Origin: Methylobacterium mesophilicum SR1.6/6
GTDB taxonomy: Bacteria; Pseudomonadota; Alphaproteobacteria; Rhizobiales; Beijerinckiaceae
Reading direction: 5' to 3'
DNA: 64,000 nt
Assembly (NCBI RefSeq): GCF_000364445.2
Contig: NZ_CP043538.1
Location: forward strand, 4,793,447 to 4,857,446
Shown here: one piece after another, positions 32,185 through 41,616 of the stretch
Position numbering within the stretch: position 1 is the stretch's first letter
Layout: each line of letters starts with the position of its first letter
Position numbers and translations under genes: made by a program
Notes under the pieces: generated by a model
What the model was told of the DNA's origin: nothing
Database searches by the model: none
The model's input: only the letters and a program-made list of their open reading frames with translations

Positions 32185-32271
32185 CTATCCCTGCCGGGAC
32201 TCGTCCGGTGGACCGTCCTGGTCCAGATCGTTGTCACGCCTGCGGCGCGGGAAGATGCCGTGATTGCTCAT
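32185..32271 (-). CDS. Candidate 28-residue peptide
   Basis: Begins MSNHGIFPRRRRDN and ends with an acidic, Pro-containing tail (DQDGPPDESRQG). The ATG is preceded by AAGAGGAGGTGGACC, a very strong ribosome-binding site, and a minus-strand terminator lies about 100 bases downstream. The peptide has a basic then an acidic half and no membrane segment. No family recognised. The rest of the 393-base gap 31962-32354 contains only the two hairpins. Confidence 0.42.
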   Translation of the reverse strand: MSNHGIFPRRRRDNDLDQDGPPDESRQG

Positions 32272-32354
32272 GGTCCACCTCCTCTTCGTAAGCCGGGGCC
32301 CGCGAGCCCCATGAAGGGAGAATGAGCCGGCAACCGATTGGTTGCAAGTCCCTG

Positions 32355-34241
32355 TCAGTTGGAAGGACCGTCCGCGCCGTCGAGCAGCGCGGCGACCCGG
32401 GCCGCGAGATCGGCTGAACGGAACGGTTTCGATAGCACCGGCAGATCGTCGGGGATCTGCATCGCCTCGGCGTGGCCAGTGAGAATTAGGACTGGCAGAC
32501 GCGGATCCCGCTCGCGGATCTCGGCGGCGAGTTCAATGCCGCTCATGCCGGGCATGGCCAGATCGGCCACGACGATGTCGTAGCGATCGCCCCCAAGAAG
32601 CCGGAGCGCGGCCTCGCCGTCGCCGGCCTCCGTGGTGCTGTGGCCGAATCCCGTGAGGAACGACGCCGTCACGTGGCGCACCTGCGGGTCGTCGTCGACG
32701 ATGAGGACGCGGGCGCGCCGCCCGGCCACCGGGGCCGTGCCGGCCGCCTGGGCTGCCTGCTCGGGCATTTCCGTGGCGAAGGGCAGGGCCAGTTCGACGC
32801 GGGTGCCCCGGCCGACCTCGCTGTCGATCGCCAGCCGACCCTTCGATTGCTGGGCGAGGCCGAACACCATGGCGAGCCCGAGGCCGGTGCCCTGGCCGAC
32901 CGCCTTGGTGGTGAAGAACGGTTCGCAGACCCGGCGCAGGATCTCCTCCGGTATCCCGGTCCCCTCGTCGGTGACGCTGATGCCGAGATAGGTGCCGTCG
33001 GCGATCTCGGGATCGCCCGCGATGCTGAGACGCCGCGTCGCCACCGTGATGGCGCCGCCCTCCGGCATGGCGTCCCGGGCATTGATGCAGAGGTTGAGCA
33101 CGGCGAGTTCCAGTTGGTCCGGATCGACCTGGACCGCCGGCAGACCTTCCTCCAGGTCGGTGCGCACGGTCACGAGGCCGCCGAGGCTGCGCCCGAACAA
33201 GTCGCTCATCCCGCTGATCAGGCTGTTCACGTCGACGGCCCGCGCCTGCAGGTCGTGGGCGCGGCTGAAGCTGAGGAGGCGCTTCGTCAGCGAGGCGCCG
33301 CGCTCGGCCGCCCCGCGGGCGTTCTCGATCAGGCGCTGCACCCGCGGCTGGTCGGCGACCTTCGGGCCCGCGAGTTCCAGACTGCCGAGGATCGCGGTGA
33401 GCAGGTTGTTGAAGTCGTGCGCGATGCCGCCCGCCAGTGTGCCGAGCGCCTGCATCTTGTCGGACTGGCGCAGGCGCGCCTCCAGGGTTCGCTGCTCGGT
33501 CACGTCGCGCTCGATCACCGCGAGATGGCTGATCGCGCCGCCCGCGTCGCGGATCGGCACCCGGGTCACGTGGCTCCACTGCTCGGCCCCGATCGGCCCG
33601 TCGCTGACGAGGCCCTCGGTGACCGCGCCGGAGCGGATCGCCGCCTCATCGGCCTCGGTCACCGGATCGGCCTTCGCCCCGAGCAGCTCGCCCTCGCGCC
33701 GCCCGAGGCAGGCGGCGACGTCGGTCCCGAGCAGCGCCGCCTTGCGGCCGTTCAGCCGCACGAAGCGACCCTCCGCGTCCTTGAAGCTGATGGCGTCCTG
33801 AGCATGATCGAGGAGGCCGCGCAGGAGCGCCCGCTCGGTGGCGAGATCCCGGCCGAGGCGATGGCGCTCGAAGGCCTGCCGGACGGTGGAACGGAGCAGG
33901 CCGGCATCCCAAGGCTTCGTCACGTAGCCGACGATGCCGCCGCGGTTCAGCGCCGCGATCACCGCGGTGATGTCGGCATAGCCGGTCAGCAGGATCGCCT
34001 GCGCGTCGTGGAAGCCGCGCGCCTCGGCGAGCAGCGCGTCGCCGGTGAGGCCCGGCATGCGCTGGTCGGATAGGATCACGGCGATGTCGGGCTCGGCGCG
34101 CAGGATCTCCAGCGCCTCGGCGGGGCGCGAGGTCGTCAGAACCCGATAGGAATCCTCGAACAGATCCTCCAGGGCGATCAGGATGTCCGGCTCGTCGTCG
34201 ACGGCCAGGATCGTCCCCAAACCTGCCGTACCGTCACTCAT
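32355..34241 (-). CDS. Hybrid histidine kinase, REC-PAS-HisKA-HATPase-REC
   Basis: 628 residues, no membrane segment. The N-terminal receiver has AVDDEPD and the acceptor Asp near residue 59 (LSDQRMPGLTG), ending YVTKPWD. A PAS segment follows (about 135-255: AQDAISFKDAEGRF), then a kinase core with GGIAHDFNNLLTAILG (His near 275), N box LNLCINARDAMPEGG and GQGTGLGLAM. The C-terminal receiver has IVDDDP and VVADLAMPGMSG (Asp near 556). Its start overlaps the preceding kinase by 4 bases. It is the last gene of the chemosensory operon and probably the output or a phosphate sink. Confidence 0.87.
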   Translation of the reverse strand: MSDGTAGLGTILAVDDEPDILIALEDLFEDSYRVLTTSRPAEALEILRAEPDIAVILSDQRMPGLTGDALLAEARGFHDAQAILLTGYADITAVIAALNRGGIVGYVTKPWDAGLLRSTVRQAFERHRLGRDLATERALLRGLLDHAQDAISFKDAEGRFVRLNGRKAALLGTDVAACLGRREGELLGAKADPVTEADEAAIRSGAVTEGLVSDGPIGAEQWSHVTRVPIRDAGGAISHLAVIERDVTEQRTLEARLRQSDKMQALGTLAGGIAHDFNNLLTAILGSLELAGPKVADQPRVQRLIENARGAAERGASLTKRLLSFSRAHDLQARAVDVNSLISGMSDLFGRSLGGLVTVRTDLEEGLPAVQVDPDQLELAVLNLCINARDAMPEGGAITVATRRLSIAGDPEIADGTYLGISVTDEGTGIPEEILRRVCEPFFTTKAVGQGTGLGLAMVFGLAQQSKGRLAIDSEVGRGTRVELALPFATEMPEQAAQAAGTAPVAGRRARVLIVDDDPQVRHVTASFLTGFGHSTTEAGDGEAALRLLGGDRYDIVVADLAMPGMSGIELAAEIRERDPRLPVLILTGHAEAMQIPDDLPVLSKPFRSADLAARVAALLDGADGPSN

Positions 34242-35968
34242 GCGCTGGCCGCCTGCCGCGGGATCCCGATCACGAAGCAGGCTCCCCCACCCGGGGCCGT
34301 CTCCACGGTGAGCGAGCCGCTATGCGCTTGAACGACACTGTAGGCAATCGCAAGACCAAGACCCGTGCCCGATCCCACCGGCTTCGTCGTGAAGAACGGC
34401 TCGAAGATCTTCTCACGCAGGGTTTCCGGAATGCCGGGCCCGGTATCGCTGATCCGGATCTCGTCGAAATCCGGGCTCGACTGGGTCTTGATTCGGATCT
34501 TCCCGCCCTCCGGCATGGCGTCGGCGGCATTGCCCAGGATGTTCATCACCACTTGGTTCAGCAGCGCCGGGGTGCAGTGGATCTCGGTCCGTCCGGTGAA
34601 GCTGCGCTCCACGGCGATGCGGTCCCCGAGCTTGTGCTGGATCAGGGCCAGCACCGTGTCGATCGCCTCCGGGACGTTGACCAGGGCACGCTCGCCCTCG
34701 TCGAGGCGGGAGAACTTTCGGAGATTCAGAACCAGATCCTGGATCCGCGTGAGTCCCATGCGCATCGAGCCGACCCGCTGCCGGGCCTTCTCGATGGCGC
34801 GGGTGGCCGCGTCCGGTGCGGCGTCCGGCAGCTCCCCGAGCAGCCGCTCCACCGTGCCCTGATGGGCCAGGATAAATGCCAGGGGATTGTTGATCTCGTG
34901 GGCGATGCCGGCCACCAGCTCGCCGAGGGACGCCATCTTGGCCGCCTGGACGAGCTTGGACTGCGCCTCGGTGAGCTGGCGGTTGGCGTCGGCGAGGTCG
35001 CGGTTCGCCCGCTCCAGGGCGTCGGCGAGGCGCGCCTTCGCCTCGGCCGCCTCGGCCTCGGCGCGCGCGCGCTCGACCGCCCGCTCGCGCTCGCCGAACT
35101 GGCCGGCGATGCGCCGGTCGTCCTCCTCCAGGAGGCGACGGCGCACGAAGCCGCGCACCCGCAGCGCCAGCACCTCGGCGTCGGTCTTCGAGACCACGTC
35201 GTCGGCCCCGGCCGCGTAGGCCTCCACCAGGAAATCCTTGGCCGGGTCGCTCCCGGCGATGCCCACAAGGTGGAACCCCGCACCGGCCACCTGGCCGGAC
35301 CGGCGCTGGCTGATCGCCCGACATAGGGCGAGGCCATCGTAGGCGTGGCCCAGGAGATCGACGGTCACGCAGTCGAAGGCGCCGTCGGCCCCGTCCCCGT
35401 CCCCGTCCAGGGCAGCCAGAGCCGCATCCGGACCGTCGGCGGTGGCGACATGGTGCCCGTCCTGGCCCAGCAGGCCCGCTAGGAAGGTCCGATAGGTGAC
35501 GCTGCCGTCGATCACGAGGATCCGCCCGCGCCGGAAGGCGGCCGCGCCGGGACTCGCGCCGTCGCTCGCCGGGCGGCGCTCGCGCAGCAGGGCGCGGATC
35601 CGCAAGATCATCAGGTCGCGGTCGGCGGATTTCGGCAGGTAGGCGTCGGCGCCGCTCTCCAGCCCCTGCCGCTCACCGCCGCTCCCGCCGGTCAGCATCA
35701 GGACGGGCAGCGCCCGGGTGCGCAGGGACAGGCGCATCTGCCGGATCAGCTCGTCGCCGTTCATGCCGGGTAGGTGGTAATCCGCCACCACCAAGTCCGG
35801 CTGGCTGCGGTTGAGGTGGTCGAGCGCCGTCTCGGCCGAAGGGCACCGCTCGACCGCGAAGCCGCTGGCCTCTAGGAGGAGGCGCAGCTCCAAGGCCTGC
35901 GTCTCCGAATCCTCCACCAGCAGGATCCGGGCGGGACCCTCCGGGGCGCCGGCCTCGGCCATCGTCAC
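34238..35968 (-). CDS. Cytosolic kinase with tandem receivers, REC-REC-HisKA-HATPase
   Basis: 576 residues. Receiver 1 (about 13-125) has LLVEDSE and the acceptor Asp63 in [12 protein letters not shown]. Receiver 2 (about 148-275) is degenerate: the acidic pair is Asp-Gly (LVIDGSVT), although [12 protein letters not shown] and a terminal SKTD remain. A long coiled coil (about 285-340, rich in Ala, Glu and Arg) leads to [17 protein letters not shown] (His near 353), then [14 protein letters not shown] and [13 protein letters not shown]. No sensor domain, so input must arrive through the receivers, probably from the CheA protein. It overlaps cheB and the next kinase by 4 bases each. Confidence 0.87.
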   Translation of the reverse strand: MTMAEAGAPEGPARILLVEDSETQALELRLLLEASGFAVERCPSAETALDHLNRSQPDLVVADYHLPGMNGDELIRQMRLSLRTRALPVLMLTGGSGGERQGLESGADAYLPKSADRDLMILRIRALLRERRPASDGASPGAAAFRRGRILVIDGSVTYRTFLAGLLGQDGHHVATADGPDAALAALDGDGDGADGAFDCVTVDLLGHAYDGLALCRAISQRRSGQVAGAGFHLVGIAGSDPAKDFLVEAYAAGADDVVSKTDAEVLALRVRGFVRRRLLEEDDRRIAGQFGERERAVERARAEAEAAEAKARLADALERANRDLADANRQLTEAQSKLVQAAKMASLGELVAGIAHEINNPLAFILAHQGTVERLLGELPDAAPDAATRAIEKARQRVGSMRMGLTRIQDLVLNLRKFSRLDEGERALVNVPEAIDTVLALIQHKLGDRIAVERSFTGRTEIHCTPALLNQVVMNILGNAADAMPEGGKIRIKTQSSPDFDEIRISDTGPGIPETLREKIFEPFFTTKPVGSGTGLGLAIAYSVVQAHSGSLTVETAPGGGACFVIGIPRQAASA

Positions 35969-37032
35969 GGCCGCGCACCCGGTTCGACGAGGCGCAGGAC
36001 GTGGTCGGCGATCCGGTCGAGGGGAAGGACCGCGCGGGCGGCGCCGAGCCGCACCGCCGCAGCCGGCATGCCGTAGACCACCGCGGTGCTCTCGTGTTCC
36101 GCCACGGTCTGGGCGCCGGCCTTGTGCATGTCGGCGAGGCCGGCTGCCCCGTCCTCGCCCATGCCGGTGAGCAGCACGCCGATCCCGGAGGCCCCGCTCT
36201 GCCGGGCCATCGAGCGGAACAGCACGGTGGCGGCCGGGCGCTGCCCGGAAACCGGCGCGGAATGGACCACCCGCAGGATCCGGCCCGAGCCGATCTCAAG
36301 GTGCCGGTCGCCCGGAGCCACGTAGACGCGGCCGGGCTCGGCGCGCTCGCCGTCCCGGGCGAGGCCTACCGGCAGGGTCACGACGCTGTCGAGCCAGCTG
36401 GCGAATCCGTCCATGAAGGCCGCACCCATGTGCTGGACCACCAGAACGGGCAGCGGGAAGTCGCTCGGAAGCGCGCCGATCACCCGGGCGAGCGCGGGGG
36501 GACCGCCCGTGGAGGCCCCGATCCCCAGGAGGCTCGGCGCCAGCCCAGGCAGCTCGGCCGGCTGCGCCTGCGGCGTGGAGCCGTTGCGGCCGGCCCATTC
36601 TGTGCCGATCGGGCGGCGGCGGATCACCGGGACCTGAGCCATGATCCGCAGCTGCGTGCAGATCTCGCCGGCCACCGACTCGTAGCCGGCATGGGTGGTG
36701 GCCACGGGCTTCTCCACCACCGACAGGGCGCCGGCCCGGAGCGCGTTCATCGAGATCCGCAGGGAGGAATCCTCGACCGAGTCCGCCACTACGACGATCG
36801 GCGTCGGGTGCTCGGCCATGATCCGCCGCGTGGTCTCCAGCCCGTCGATGCCGGGCAGCCGGATATCCATCGAGATCACGTCCGGCCGCACCGTGCGGAG
36901 CTTCTCGAGCGCCTCCTCGCCCGAGGCGACCGCCGCGACGACCTCGAGCCGCTCGTCGCGGGAGACGATGTGGCGCAGGAGTTCGCGCACCACGAGGCTG
37001 TCCTCGACCAGCATGACGCGGACCGGGGTCAT
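35965..37032 (-). CDS. cheB: Chemotaxis protein-glutamate methylesterase CheB
   Basis: 355 residues. Receiver domain with VEDSLVVRELL and acceptor Asp56 (SMDIRLPGIDG), linker, and methylesterase domain with the catalytic Ser in IGASTGGPPAL (near 174), His in VVQHMG and Asp in TGMGEDGAAG. Removes methyl groups from the receptor encoded at 39304. It overlaps cheA and the downstream kinase by 4 bases. Comparable to WspF in gene order. Confidence 0.93.
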   Translation of the reverse strand: MTPVRVMLVEDSLVVRELLRHIVSRDERLEVVAAVASGEEALEKLRTVRPDVISMDIRLPGIDGLETTRRIMAEHPTPIVVVADSVEDSSLRISMNALRAGALSVVEKPVATTHAGYESVAGEICTQLRIMAQVPVIRRRPIGTEWAGRNGSTPQAQPAELPGLAPSLLGIGASTGGPPALARVIGALPSDFPLPVLVVQHMGAAFMDGFASWLDSVVTLPVGLARDGERAEPGRVYVAPGDRHLEIGSGRILRVVHSAPVSGQRPAATVLFRSMARQSGASGIGVLLTGMGEDGAAGLADMHKAGAQTVAEHESTAVVYGMPAAAVRLGAARAVLPLDRIADHVLRLVEPGARP

Positions 37033-39290
37033 AGGAGCTGCCCGATCGTGTCGAGCAGCTGGCGCTGGTCGAAGGTCTGCTTGGTCAGGTAGGCGTCCGC
37101 GCCGAGGTCGAGGCCCCGGGCCACGTCGGCGGCGTCCCCGCGGGAGGTCATCAGGATCGCCGGGAGACGGGCGAAGCGCTCGTCTGCCCGGAGCGCCTGA
37201 AGCAGGCCGAACCCGTCGAGGCGCGGCATCTCCACGTCGGCGAGGACGAGGTCCACGGGCTCGATCTCGGCCCGGAGCCGGTCGAGGGCGTCCTGACCGT
37301 CCACGCAGACGACCACGCGGTAGCCGGCGGCTTCCAAGATCCCCTTCTCCAAGGTTCGGGTGGTGATCGAATCGTCGACGACCAGGATCGTCGCGCGGGC
37401 CGACGCGCGCGAGGGCGCGTGAGTCGTCGAACGTGGAGCCTGCGCCATCGTTCCGGCCGATCCGACCGACGCGCGCGCGGCGAGGCCTTCAGGATCGAGG
37501 ACGAGCACCGGGACGTCGCCGGGCAGCACCGCGGTGCCGGCGATCAGATCCGGATCGGCGCCGAAGTCGGGCGCCGGCAGGACCAGGAGCGTGCGCACGT
37601 CGTGCAGGCGGTCGACCGCGAGGACCACGCGGCCGTTCCCCGCCCGGAGCACCACGGCGACCAGGGTGGCGGGGTCGGCGGGTGCCGGAACCGCGCCGAG
37701 GACCTGTGCGAGTTCGCTTACAGGATGGCTCGTCGCCGCGTCGCCCTCGCCGAGCCGCAGGATCGTGCGGCCCATCGCCACCGGCAGCGCGTCGCGCCTC
37801 AGACGCAGGAGGCGCTCGACCGCGCCGCCCGGCAGGGCGTAGCTGCGCCCCGCCGCCTCGACCAGGAGCAGGCTGCGCCGGGCCGCCGACAGGGGCAGGC
37901 TGAAGACCAAGGCCGTCCCTGCCGGCGCGCGCGCCTCCAGGCGCACGGTGCCGAGCAGCTGGCGGGCGGCATCCGCCGCCACGGAGAGGCCGTAGCCACG
38001 CCCCGACAGCGTATCGACCGCCTCCGCGGTGGAGAAGCCGGCCTCGAAGACGAGGCGCAGCAGGGATTCGGGATCGGCGGGCGCGTCCGGGGCCAGGAGA
38101 TCGCGTTCCCGAGCGGCGGCCTCGATCCGGGCCAGATTCGGACCGGGCCCGTCATCCGACACCGTGACCTGGAGGCGGGAGCCGCGCACCGCGATCTCCA
38201 GCCGGAGGCCCAGCACCTCGGGCTTGCCGGCGGCGCGGCGCACCTCCGGTGGCTCCCAGCCATGGCTCAGCGCATTGCGCAGGGCGTGGAGAAGCGGGTC
38301 CTTCAGGACCTGAAGCGTGCCGCGCTCCACCGGCAGGTCGAGGCCGCGCAGGTCGATGTCGACCTCGCGGCCCTGCTCCCGGGCGGTCTCGCGGAGCGAC
38401 CGGGCGAGGGGCGCCAGGACCGTCTCCGCCGGGACCAGGGCGAGCCGCTCCGCCGCGGAGCGGACCCGGGCGGCGGCGCCCTCCAGGGCGCTGGTGGCCG
38501 TGGTCTGGCGCCGGGACAGGTCGGTAATCTCGCGGGCGAAGCTGCCGACGCGGGCCGCGAAACTGCGCCATTCGGGCCGCGCCGCGTCGGCCCCGGCGGC
38601 GAGGGCCTCGGCGCCGGTGCGTAGGTCCCGGGCCAGGCGGGCGAGGCGGGCGAGGCCTTCGGCGGCCGGGGCGTGGCCCGCGAGGGTGCTGGCGAGGTCG
38701 TGGGTCGCCCGCGCCAGCGCCTCCACGGCCTCCCCTGGCACGCGCAGGAACGCCGTGCCGGGATCGGCCGGCTCGGCCTGCGGCTTCGGGGGAGACGCGT
38801 CGGGCGACGCCGGGGCGGTATCCGGCGCCGGCGGCCGCGCAGCTGCGGGGTCCGAGGTCTGGGGAGCCGGCGCGGGCGGGGCAGGCAGTTCCGTGACGGA
38901 GGCGGCCTGCGGCGCGGCGCCCGGTAGACCGAGGAGGCGCCCGAGGGCGTCCAGCGCGTCCGCGGGCATCTCCGGTCCGGCCCCGCCCTTGAGGCCGGCG
39001 ACGTACGCCTCGACCCGGTCGAGGGCGAGGTGGACGGCGTTGGCCGCCTCCCGGTCCAGGGCGGTGGCGCCGGTCCGGACGCCCTCGAACAAAGTCTCCA
39101 AGCGGTGGGCGACCGCCTCGACGGCGGGCAGATCGACGGCGCGGGACGCCCCCTTCAGCGAGTGGGCGCGGCGGAAGACGTCGTTCCAGTCCGGATGAGT
39201 GCTTCCGAGCGCCGCCCGGATCGCCGCGACGTGCTCCCGGTGCTCGACATCGAAGGCGGCGAGCAGGAGCTGGCGGATATCCTCGGCCAA
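37029..39290 (-). CDS. cheA: Hybrid CheA histidine kinase with C-terminal receiver
   Basis: 753 residues. Hpt domain with phospho-His43 in RRAHSLKGASRAV; a Pro/Ala-rich linker; dimerisation region; ATP domain with HALRNALSHGW (near 339), SDDGPGPN and LSGRGYGLSVAADAA; a CheW-like domain; and a receiver (from about 633) with LVVDDSITTRTL and Asp near 682 (VLADVEMPRLDGFG). This Hpt-kinase-CheW-REC order is that of WspE and other non-flagellar chemosensory kinases. No second Hpt domain, and no stand-alone CheY, is encoded nearby. 4-base overlap with cheB, 13 bases after the receptor gene. Confidence 0.93.
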   Translation of the reverse strand: MAEDIRQLLLAAFDVEHREHVAAIRAALGSTHPDWNDVFRRAHSLKGASRAVDLPAVEAVAHRLETLFEGVRTGATALDREAANAVHLALDRVEAYVAGLKGGAGPEMPADALDALGRLLGLPGAAPQAASVTELPAPPAPAPQTSDPAAARPPAPDTAPASPDASPPKPQAEPADPGTAFLRVPGEAVEALARATHDLASTLAGHAPAAEGLARLARLARDLRTGAEALAAGADAARPEWRSFAARVGSFAREITDLSRRQTTATSALEGAAARVRSAAERLALVPAETVLAPLARSLRETAREQGREVDIDLRGLDLPVERGTLQVLKDPLLHALRNALSHGWEPPEVRRAAGKPEVLGLRLEIAVRGSRLQVTVSDDGPGPNLARIEAAARERDLLAPDAPADPESLLRLVFEAGFSTAEAVDTLSGRGYGLSVAADAARQLLGTVRLEARAPAGTALVFSLPLSAARRSLLLVEAAGRSYALPGGAVERLLRLRRDALPVAMGRTILRLGEGDAATSHPVSELAQVLGAVPAPADPATLVAVVLRAGNGRVVLAVDRLHDVRTLLVLPAPDFGADPDLIAGTAVLPGDVPVLVLDPEGLAARASVGSAGTMAQAPRSTTHAPSRASARATILVVDDSITTRTLEKGILEAAGYRVVVCVDGQDALDRLRAEIEPVDLVLADVEMPRLDGFGLLQALRADERFARLPAILMTSRGDAADVARGLDLGADAYLTKQTFDQRQLLDTIGQLL

Positions 39291-39303
39291 GACGTGTCCG
39301 CCC

Positions 39304-40977
39304 TCAGTGCCGGTATCGTTCGGCCAGGGCCATGAGGGCCTGGGCGAGTTCGGTGAGGTTGGCGGAGGCCGCCTCCACCTGCCGCGTGCCGGCCGCGGTC
39401 TGCTGGCTGGCCTGCCGGATGTTCTGCAGCGCCCCCATCACCTGCTCGATCCCGAGCTGCTGCTGGTTCGTCGAGGCCACGATCTGCTGGAACGTCTGCA
39501 CGTTCTCCTCCACCCGCGCGGTGATCTCCTCGATCGTGCGCTGCGTCGTGTCCGAGCGCGTCTTGCCCGCCGCCGCCCGCTTCACCGCCTCCTCCGTCAG
39601 CATCACCGACGTGTTGATGCCCCGCTGGATCTCGCCCAGCAGACCCCGCACCTGGCCGGTGGCCGCCTTCGCCTGATCGGCCAGAAGCTTCATCTCGGAG
39701 GCCACGACCGCAAAGCTCAGGCCGCTCTCGCCGGCCGCCGCCGCCTCGATGGCCGCGTTCAGCGCCAGCAGGTGCGTGCGCTCCGAGATGTCGTTGACCG
39801 TCCCGATGATGTCGCCGATCGTCTGGGTCTTCTCCGACAGGCTGACGATGTTGCCGGCCACCGCTTCCGCCTGCTCGCGGATCGCCTCCATCGCCTTGGC
39901 CGTGTCGGAGACCGCCCGCAGGCCCTGGCGCGAGGTCTGGGCGGTCGCCTGGGCGGTGGCGATCACCTCGGTGGCGCGCTTCGAGATCTGCGCGCCCGAG
40001 TGCGTGATCTCGTCGACCGTGGCCGCCGTCTCCTGCACGGCCGCGAACTGCTGCTCGACCGAGGCCGCCTGCTCCTGCGCCGAGGCGCGGATCTCGGCCG
40101 CCGCCGCGTTCAGGTCGGCCGTCGCCGCCCGGTTGGTCCGCGCAAGGTCCGACAGCCCGGACACCATCGCGTTCAAGGTCCCCGCAAGACGGCCGACCTC
40201 GTCCTGCCGCCGGGCTTCGAGCTGTCCCGACAGGTCGCCGTCGCCGACCCGCTCCACAAAGCGCATGACGGTCTCCAGGGGCCGCACCACCGCGCGGCTG
40301 ATCAGCCACGTGACGAGGAGCGCGAGCAGCACCGAGGCCGCCAGCGTCAGGTAGATCGAGAGGCGGGAGCGCTCGTAGACCGCCTGCGCGGCGCGCTGGC
40401 CGACCGCCATGCCGCCATCGAGCAGCGTCCTGAGCGTCTTGATCCCGCCCAGGAACGGCGCCTGAAGGCGGGTGATATCGTCGTTGCGGGATTCCACGGC
40501 GGCCGCGTCCTGCTTGGCGATCGCGGCGAACTGGGCCTCGCCCAGGGTCCGGACCTCGCCGAACGCGCTCTGCACGTCGGCCGCCGCCGCGGCGACCCGG
40601 TCCCAGGCGGCGGCGCGCTCCGAGGAGGCCGAGGAGGCCTGATACTCGGAGGCGAGTTGCGCGATGGCGGTGAGGCGGCCCTCGATCCGGTCGGCGGTCT
40701 GGCGCCAGGCGGCCAGGATGTCCTCGGAGCGGGCCTGCCGGCCCTGGGCCTGCGTCAGCATCGCGATCACGGCGTTGCGGCGCAGGAGTCCGAGGTCGCG
40801 GGCCTCGTTTCCGAGATCGTCGAGCTGGCGCAGCACAGCCATGTCGCGCCGGACGATCGCGTCGGCCGTGTCGCGCACCGCCCCGATCTGCGCCAGCGCG
40901 TAGAAGCCCAGCGCCACGATGACCACGGTGACGGCGAAGAAGCCGAGAAGGATGCGTCGTCCGATCGAGAGGGTCAC
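39304..40977 (-). CDS. Methyl-accepting chemotaxis protein
   Basis: 557 residues. TM1 at about 7-29 (ILLGFFAVTVVIVALGFYAL), a periplasmic four-helix-bundle region to about 205, TM2 (LTLAASVLLALLVTWLI), HAMP, then a coiled coil. The signalling tip contains LALNAAIEAAAAGESGLSFA followed by EMKLLADQAKAATGQVRGLL, where classical flagellar receptors have a V-R-x-L-A-E-R-S type sequence; the K/ADQ-K-A-T-QVR form is typical of receptors in Wsp-like systems. Q/E-rich methylation helices fit the adjacent CheR and CheB. No C-terminal CheR-docking pentapeptide. Confidence 0.92.
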   Translation of the reverse strand: MTLSIGRRILLGFFAVTVVIVALGFYALAQIGAVRDTADAIVRRDMAVLRQLDDLGNEARDLGLLRRNAVIAMLTQAQGRQARSEDILAAWRQTADRIEGRLTAIAQLASEYQASSASSERAAAWDRVAAAAADVQSAFGEVRTLGEAQFAAIAKQDAAAVESRNDDITRLQAPFLGGIKTLRTLLDGGMAVGQRAAQAVYERSRLSIYLTLAASVLLALLVTWLISRAVVRPLETVMRFVERVGDGDLSGQLEARRQDEVGRLAGTLNAMVSGLSDLARTNRAATADLNAAAAEIRASAQEQAASVEQQFAAVQETAATVDEITHSGAQISKRATEVIATAQATAQTSRQGLRAVSDTAKAMEAIREQAEAVAGNIVSLSEKTQTIGDIIGTVNDISERTHLLALNAAIEAAAAGESGLSFAVVASEMKLLADQAKAATGQVRGLLGEIQRGINTSVMLTEEAVKRAAAGKTRSDTTQRTIEEITARVEENVQTFQQIVASTNQQQLGIEQVMGALQNIRQASQQTAAGTRQVEAASANLTELAQALMALAERYRH

Positions 40978-41007
40978 GGTCGGGATGGACTCCGAGTGGG
41001 GGCGCCG

Positions 41008-41616
41008 TCAGGGCAGGGCGCGGCGCAGAAGGCGGGGAAGATCGATCACGACGAAATCCGGACGGCTGTCGCCCGCCGCCCCGGGGGCATAGCCGGAAGC
41101 GGCCTCGTTGCCCAACCCGCCGGCGTCCGGGCCGCCCGATGAGGCCGGGGCGGTGCCCGCCGCCCGGGCGATCCCGAGCACGCGGTCGACCGCGAAGGCG
41201 AGGGACCGCGCCTGGACCGGGACGGAGGCGGGCGCCTGCGGATGGGCTTGCGCGCCGCGCAGGACGACCAGATGGCCCGCGCCCGCGTCGGGATCGGTCG
41301 CGGCATCGGGCCGCCCGAGGGCCCGGGCGAGGCTGAGCACGCCGACGATCCGGCCGGACAGGGCGACGAGTCCGACCAGCGCCGGCACCGCGCCGGGGAC
41401 GGGCGTGCAGGGCCGCATCGGCAGGACCTGCGCGACCGCGGCCATCGGTACGCCGAAGCGTTCGTCCTTGCAGAGGCAGACGAGATGCTCGACGCCCGCT
41501 TCGGACCGCACCGCGGCGTTCCCGCGCCGGGCGAGGGCCGCGGCGCGCTCGGCCCGCAGATCGCGCTCCGGCCGGCCCGGTGGACGGCTCCCCTCTGCTC
41601 GCGGCCTCGATTCCAT
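41008..41616 (-). CDS. cheW: CheW-like coupling protein with N-terminal extension
   Basis: 202 residues. The first ~40 are Arg/Ala/Glu-rich (helix-forming), then a CheW fold: HLVCLCKDERFGVPMAAVAQ, MRPCTPVPGAVPALVGLVAL and GRIVGVLSLARALG. It ends with VVIDLPRLLRRAL. Its ATG overlaps the cheR stop by one base. Position and extended form correspond to WspD. The frame remains open far upstream into cheR, which is spurious. Confidence 0.82.
   Translation of the reverse strand: MESRPRAEGSRPPGRPERDLRAERAAALARRGNAAVRSEAGVEHLVCLCKDERFGVPMAAVAQVLPMRPCTPVPGAVPALVGLVALSGRIVGVLSLARALGRPDAATDPDAGAGHLVVLRGAQAHPQAPASVPVQARSLAFAVDRVLGIARAAGTAPASSGGPDAGGLGNEAASGYAPGAAGDSRPDFVVIDLPRLLRRALP

Noticed and set aside
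31965..32237. A 90-codon minus-strand frame after rplQ
   Set aside because: It runs through a strong minus-strand terminator and the rplQ terminator and has no ribosome-binding site; the 28-codon frame at 32185 is better supported.
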